A stretch of 5,543 nucleotides of DNA, from the NCBI GenBank assembly GCA_021805485.1, contig JAJZFF010000366.1:1-5543 (forward strand). The letters run 5' to 3'. This stretch comes from Pseudomonadota bacterium. Its GTDB lineage: Bacteria > Pseudomonadota > Alphaproteobacteria > Acetobacterales > Acetobacteraceae. Below are positions 1 to 5,543 of this stretch, in pieces. The notes beneath the pieces are model-generated. The model worked only from the letters and a program-made list of their open reading frames with translations. It did no database searches and was not told where the DNA came from. Made by a program: the position numbers and the translations under genes. The number at the start of each line of letters is the position of its first letter. Position 1 is the stretch's first letter.

Positions 1-1649
1 CGTCTGTTCCGCTGCCCGACCCCGACCACGCGCCGCCCGCGCTGTCGGCGGCACAGGAAGAGGCCGCCGCCGCCCTGCGCGCCTCGGTCGCCGCACGGCG
101 GTTCGAGGTCACGCTGCTCGAGGGCGTTACCGGCGCGGGCAAGACCGAGGTGTTCTGCGAGGCCATCGCCGCCTGCTTGCGGGAGGGGCGGCAGGCGCTG
201 GTGCTGGTGCCGGAAATCGCGCTCTCCGCCCAGTTCGCCGCGCGCTTCGCCGCCCGCTTCGGCGCGGCGCCGGCGCTGTGGCATTCCGGGCTGACACCCG
301 CGACCCGCCGCGCCAATTACCACGCGGTCGCGAGCGGCGCGGCGAAGCTGGTGCTCGGCGCCCGCTCGGCGCTGTTCCTCCCCTTCGCCGATCCCGGCCT
401 GATCGTGGTCGATGAGGAGCACGAGGCCGCCTACAAGCAGGAGGACGGCGTGACCTACCATGCGCGCGACATGGCGGTGGTGCGCGGGCGGATCTCCGAC
501 TGCGCCGTCATCCTCGCCTCCGCCACGCCGAGCCTCGAATCGGCGGTGAACGCCGAAGCCGGCCGCTACCGCCACATCACCCTCGCCGCCCGCCATGGCG
601 GCGCGAGGCTGCCGGCGATCGAGGCGATCGACCTGCGCGCCGCCCCGCCCGCGCGCGGCCGCTTTCTCTCTCCCGTGCTGGCCGGCGCGCTGGAGACCAC
701 GCTGGAAGGCGGCGGCCAGGCGATGCTCTTCCTCAACCGCCGCGGCTATGCGCCGCTGACCCTCTGCCGCGGCTGCGGGCACCGGCTCACCTGCCCGAAC
801 TGCACCGCCTGGCTGGTGGAACACCGCCGGCCCGGCCACCTGCTCTGCCACCATTGCGGTCACGCCGCGCAGGTGCCCGCCAAATGCCCGGACTGCGCCG
901 CGGAGCAGAGTTTCGTCCCGATCGGCCCCGGCGTGGAACGCATCGCCGAGGAAGTCGCCGAGCTGTTCCCCGCCGCCCGCACAATCCTGATGGCGAGCGA
1001 CGCCATCACCACCGCCGAGCAGGCGGAGGCGGCGCTGCGCGCCATCGTCGCCCACGAGATCGACCTCGTGATCGGCACGCAGATGATCGCCAAGGGCTGG
1101 CACTTCCCCGACCTCGTGCTGGTCGGCGTGGTCGATGCCGATCTCGGCCTCGGCGGCGGCGACCTGCGCGCCGGCGAGCGCAGCGCCCAGTTGCTGCACC
1201 AGGTCGCCGGCCGCGCCGGGCGCGGGCGCCTGCCCGGCCGTGTCCTGCTGCAGACCTACGCGCCGGAGCATCCGGTGATGCGCGCCCTCATCGGCAACGA
1301 CCTCGCCGGATTCCGCCGCGCCGAGGCCGATCTGCGCGCGCCGGGCCACTGGCCGCCCTTCGGAAGGCTCGCCGCGCTGATCGTCAGCGCCGACGAGGCC
1401 GCCACCGCCGATGCCGCCGCCGCCGCCCTCGCCCGCACCCAGCCGCGCGATGGCGTGCAGGTGCTCGGCCCGGCGCCGGCCCCCTTCGCCATGCTGCGCG
1501 GCCGGCATCGCCGCCGCCTGCTGCTGCGCGCGCCGCGCGGGATCGCGGTGCAGCCCGTGCTGCGCGCCTGGCTCGACCGTGCTCGCGCCGAGGGGCTGCC
1601 CCGCGCCGCGCGGATCGATATCGACATCGATCCGATCTCATTCCTGTGA
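1..1649 (+). CDS. priA: Primosomal protein N' (PriA replication-restart helicase), 5'-truncated by the window
   Basis: PriA is a superfamily 2 DNA helicase that recognises stalled forks and starts reloading of the replicative helicase DnaB in the cytoplasm. The reading frame is open to the left edge; the first complete codon is at position 3, and 548 residues are visible of a family length near 730, so the N-terminal DNA-binding and winged-helix parts are missing. Visible in order are a Walker A motif GVTGAGKT (123-146), the Walker B box DEEH (411-422), and eight cysteines in four CxxC pairs (codons at 765, 774, 792, 801, 846, 855, 885, 894), which form the PriA zinc-binding insert. Then come motif V GTQMIAKG (1074-1097), motif [10 protein letters not shown] (1200-1223) and the typical C-terminal end [12 protein letters not shown] at 150 lies inside the helicase domain just after Walker A and is not the start. 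It ends in TGA, 154 bases before atpH. Identity is secure from the combination of DEEH and the four CxxC pairs. Confidence 0.97.
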   Translation, partial: SVPLPDPDHAPPALSAAQEEAAAALRASVAARRFEVTLLEGVTGAGKTEVFCEAIAACLREGRQALVLVPEIALSAQFAARFAARFGAAPALWHSGLTPATRRANYHAVASGAAKLVLGARSALFLPFADPGLIVVDEEHEAAYKQEDGVTYHARDMAVVRGRISDCAVILASATPSLESAVNAEAGRYRHITLAARHGGARLPAIEAIDLRAAPPARGRFLSPVLAGALETTLEGGGQAMLFLNRRGYAPLTLCRGCGHRLTCPNCTAWLVEHRRPGHLLCHHCGHAAQVPAKCPDCAAEQSFVPIGPGVERIAEEVAELFPAARTILMASDAITTAEQAEAALRAIVAHEIDLVIGTQMIAKGWHFPDLVLVGVVDADLGLGGGDLRAGERSAQLLHQVAGRAGRGRLPGRVLLQTYAPEHPVMRALIGNDLAGFRRAEADLRAPGHWPPFGRLAALIVSADEAATADAAAAALARTQPRDGVQVLGPAPAPFAMLRGRHRRRLLLRAPRGIAVQPVLRAWLDRARAEGLPRAARIDIDIDPISFL

Positions 1650-1651
1650 GC

Positions 1652-1681
1652 GCATGCGTTGCGCGGCCGGGGGGCGTATGC
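1652..1681 (+). repeat. Hairpin-capable inverted repeat just after the priA stop
   Basis: GCATGCG (1652-1658) can pair with CGTATGC (1675-1681) as a 7-bp stem with one G-U wobble, extendable by two further U-G pairs into the G-rich loop. A competing smaller hairpin pairs GCGCA (1650-1654) with TGCGC (1660-1664). The placement directly after the priA TGA suggests an mRNA 3'-end structure or weak terminator. No T-run follows, so it is not a canonical intrinsic terminator. In GC-rich DNA such pairing may be chance. Confidence 0.3.
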
Positions 1682-1694
1682 TACTGGCGCGCAT

Positions 1695-1708
1695 CGCTTG
1701 AAAAAGCG
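1695..1708 (+). repeat. Small perfect hairpin with GAAA tetraloop in the atpH leader
   Basis: CGCTT (1695-1699) and AAGCG (1704-1708) are perfect inverted repeats separated by GAAA (1700-1703), a GNRA-class tetraloop that is stable in RNA. The stem is only 5 bp and does not extend outward (T1694 opposes C1709). No T-tract follows. If transcription starts upstream of here, it would lie about 100 bases before the atpH start as part of the 5' leader. Function is unknown and chance occurrence is possible. Confidence 0.3.
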
Positions 1709-1803
1709 CACGGGAAGGCATGTCCGCACTCTGGCCGACAGGGCGCGGCGGGCCGGTCCGGGGTTGAAACGCAAGAACTGAGATCGAAAGCAGGGTCATA
1801 CTG

Positions 1804-2397
1804 GTGTCGTCCGCCGTTTCCGCATCGCCGCAAGCCGCCTCCCCGCAGCAGGACCGGACATCCGGCCTGTCGGCCCGCTATGCGCGGGCGCTTTATGAAC
1901 TCGCCGACGAACGCAAGCAGCTCGATGAAGTGGTCTCCGAAATGGCGGCACTGGGCCGGCTGTTCGCGGAAGACCCGTCGCTGCGCCGCCTGATCGCCAG
2001 CCGTTCGATCGACGCGCGCGAGGCCGGGCGCGCCATGGAACAGGTGCTCGCCAGCCAGGGCGTGTCCGATCTCGTCCGCAATTTCATCGGCACCGCCATC
2101 GCCAACCGCCGCCTGGCCGACCTGCCGTCGCTGGTCGCGGGATTTGCCGTCTATGTCGCGGAGAAGCGCGGCGTGGTCGCGGCCGACATCGCCTCGGCGC
2201 ATCCGCTCACCGACACCCAGCGCGCCCAACTCACCGCCCGCCTCGCCGAGGCCGGCTACGGGCGCGTCACCATCCGCGAAACGGTCGACCCGTCGCTGCT
2301 CGGCGGGCTGACCGTGCGGATCGGATCGAAGCTTTACGACACCAGTTTGAAATCGCGCCTGCAACGCCTGCGCCATGTGATGAAGGGAGCCGCCTGA
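1804..2397 (+). CDS. atpH: F1F0 ATP synthase subunit delta
   Basis: The delta subunit caps the alpha3beta3 head and ties it to the b-subunit stalk of F0, serving as part of the stator; it acts at the cytoplasmic face of the inner membrane. The 197-residue product shows the family N-terminal helix start [13 protein letters not shown] (residues 22-34). Near the C-terminus, residues 155-174 ([20 protein letters not shown]) fit the family signature, followed by the usual end ([13 protein letters not shown]). The start is taken as GTG 1804, preceded by CAGGG at 1791-1795. The next in-frame ATG encodes residue 47, inside the conserved domain, and is too late. About 20 Ser/Ala/Pro/Gln-rich residues precede the conserved core, making the protein slightly longer than the common 177-186 residues. 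It is the first gene of the F1 cluster and ends 1 base before atpA. Confidence 0.96.
   Translation: MSSAVSASPQAASPQQDRTSGLSARYARALYELADERKQLDEVVSEMAALGRLFAEDPSLRRLIASRSIDAREAGRAMEQVLASQGVSDLVRNFIGTAIANRRLADLPSLVAGFAVYVAEKRGVVAADIASAHPLTDTQRAQLTARLAEAGYGRVTIRETVDPSLLGGLTVRIGSKLYDTSLKSRLQRLRHVMKGAA
2383..2389 (+). promoter_or_regulatory. Ribosome binding site of atpA, inside the end of atpH
   Basis: AAGGGAG lies 9 bases upstream of the atpA ATG and within the last codons of atpH. It is the strongest Shine-Dalgarno match in the window. With the atpH TGA only one base before the atpA ATG, ribosomes finishing atpH end on top of the atpA start, so translational coupling is likely (inference). Confidence 0.75.
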
Positions 2398-2398
2398 T

Positions 2399-3931
<1,533 letters not shown>

Positions 3932-3947
3932 GCGGCGGTCGGCACAG

Positions 3948-4838
3948 ATGGCCAGCCTGAAAGCCCTCCGGAACCGGATCGCCAGCGTCAAGTCGACGCA
4001 GAAGATCACCAAGGCGATGAAAATGGTCGCCGCCGCCAAGCTGCGCCGCGCCCAGGCGCAGGCCGAGGCGGCACGGCCCTACGCCACGCGGATGGCGGCG
4101 ATGATGGGCGCCCTTGCCGAGGGCGCGGCGGCGAACCCGAACGCGCCGGCGCTGCTCGTCGGCAACGGGGCGGACCGCACGCATCTCATCGTCGTCGTCA
4201 CCGCCGATCGCGGTCTCGCCGGCCCGTTCAATTCCTCGATCAACCGCGCCGCCAGGGCGCGGGTGCGCAAGCTCGAGGCGGAGGGCAAGCAGGTCCGGCT
4301 GTTCACGGTCGGCCGCAAGGGGCGCGACTTCTTCCGCCGCGACATGCGCGATAAGATCACCGGCGAGGCGAATTTCGTCGGCAAGAAAACGATCGAGTTC
4401 GCCGATGCCGAAGCGATCGCGCAGCAGATCGTCGCGGCGTTCGACGGCGGCAAGTTCGACATCTGCACGCTTATGTTCAACCGCTTCGTTTCGGTGATGT
4501 CGCAGGTGCCGAGCGAGACGCCGCTGATCCCGGCGAGCGCCGGCCAGGCCGCGAACGACAATTCCGGATCGGGCCAGCACGCCGGCGATTACGAGATCGA
4601 GCCGGATGACGGCACGCTGCTCGACCGTCTGCTGCCGCGCAACCTTGCGGTGCAGATCTACAGCGCGCTGCTCGAATCCGCCGCCGGCGAACAGGGCGCG
4701 CGCATGACCGCGATGGACAACGCGACGCGCAATGCGGGCGAGATGATCAACCGCCTCACGCTGAATTACAACCGCACCCGTCAGGCGAACATCACCAAGG
4801 AACTGATCGAGATCATTTCCGGCGCGGAAGCGCTCTGA
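3948..4838 (+). CDS. atpG: F1F0 ATP synthase subunit gamma
   Basis: Gamma is the central rotor shaft that passes through the alpha3beta3 ring and transmits rotation from the F0 c-ring. The 296-residue product has the conserved N-terminal coiled-coil helix (SVKSTQKITKAMKMVAAAKL, 13-32). The C-terminal partner helix (ARMTAMDNATRNAGEMINRL, 251-270) leads into the family signature ITKELIEIISGAEA (282-295). The central Rossmann-like part contains VTADRGLAGPFN (84-95), where many relatives have Cys in place of the Ala of GLAG. A hydrophilic Asn/Ser/Gly stretch near residues 199-213 precedes YEIEPDDGTLLDRLLP, a known alphaproteobacterial-style segment. ATG 3948 gives the exact conserved N-terminus. 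No clear Shine-Dalgarno is visible in the 16-base gap after atpA, so reinitiation or coupling from atpA is likely (inference). Confidence 0.99.
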   Translation: MASLKALRNRIASVKSTQKITKAMKMVAAAKLRRAQAQAEAARPYATRMAAMMGALAEGAAANPNAPALLVGNGADRTHLIVVVTADRGLAGPFNSSINRAARARVRKLEAEGKQVRLFTVGRKGRDFFRRDMRDKITGEANFVGKKTIEFADAEAIAQQIVAAFDGGKFDICTLMFNRFVSVMSQVPSETPLIPASAGQAANDNSGSGQHAGDYEIEPDDGTLLDRLLPRNLAVQIYSALLESAAGEQGARMTAMDNATRNAGEMINRLTLNYNRTRQANITKELIEIISGAEAL

Positions 4839-4843
4839 GGTCT

Positions 4844-5543
<700 letters not shown>

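Larger units (their letters stand above)
1650..1803 (+). promoter_or_regulatory. priA-atpH intergenic region, presumed leader and promoter of the F1 operon
   Basis: This is the only non-coding stretch longer than 20 bases in the window, and it directly precedes a tightly packed operon, so a promoter is expected here (inference). No convincing sigma-70 pair is visible. TATGCT at 1677-1682 resembles a -10 element but has no good -35 at 16-18 bases upstream. TTGAAA occurs at 1698-1703 and 1764-1769 as possible -35 hexamers, but neither has a matching -10 at normal spacing. A purine-rich CAGGG at 1791-1795 lies 8 bases before the GTG start of atpH and is the likely ribosome binding site. The promoter could also lie upstream, inside the end of priA. 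Confidence 0.4.

Noticed and set aside
150..152. GTG at 150 as the start of priA.
   Set aside because: The same frame continues upstream to the window edge and includes most of the Walker A motif (123-146). Starting at 150 would remove the ATP-binding site.
1652..1708. An intrinsic terminator separating priA from the atp operon.
   Set aside because: Neither hairpin is followed by a T-run, and the stems are short. They are reported only as inverted repeats.
854..1993. A 379-codon plus-strand frame running from priA across the gap into atpH.
   Set aside because: Its product is extremely Arg/Ala/Pro-rich, out of frame with two clear genes, and has no family resemblance. It is a GC-driven shadow frame.

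Overview
The window looks like a chromosomal housekeeping region of a high-GC alphaproteobacterium. This rests on the strong G/C third-position codon use, the protein flavour of the ATP synthase subunits, and an F1-only atp cluster placed directly after priA. A member of the Rhodospirillales/Acetobacteraceae is plausible, but that assignment is inference, since no rRNA or marker gene is present.

All genes lie on the + strand. Positions 1-1649 hold the 3' three-quarters of priA, the replication-restart primosomal helicase, whose N-terminal DNA-binding part lies upstream of the window. Positions 1650-1803 are a 154-base gap with two short hairpin-capable repeats. It is the only room for a promoter immediately ahead of the ATP synthase genes. 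Positions 1804-5543 carry atpH (delta), atpA (alpha), atpG (gamma) and the first half of atpD (beta), in the classical F1 order. Spacings are tight: 1 base between atpH and atpA, 16 between atpA and atpG, and 19 between atpG and atpD. Co-transcription is therefore very likely. The final F1 gene, atpC (epsilon), would be expected after atpD, outside the window.

The F1 genes together build the soluble catalytic head of the H+-translocating ATP synthase: an alpha3beta3 hexamer, the gamma rotor shaft, and delta as the stator link to the membrane F0 sector. The F0 genes (atpB, E, F) are not upstream of atpH, where they sit in E. coli. This agrees with the split F0/F1 operons known from alphaproteobacteria. 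PriA has no mechanistic link to ATP synthesis; its position reflects conserved gene order.

I found no mobile element, CRISPR array, RNA gene, phage remnant or unknown protein. The many long overlapping open frames are by-products of high GC content. No previously undescribed system is visible here. The items worth a second look concern translation-start features of the operon, its leader, and small sequence variants in AtpH, AtpG and PriA.
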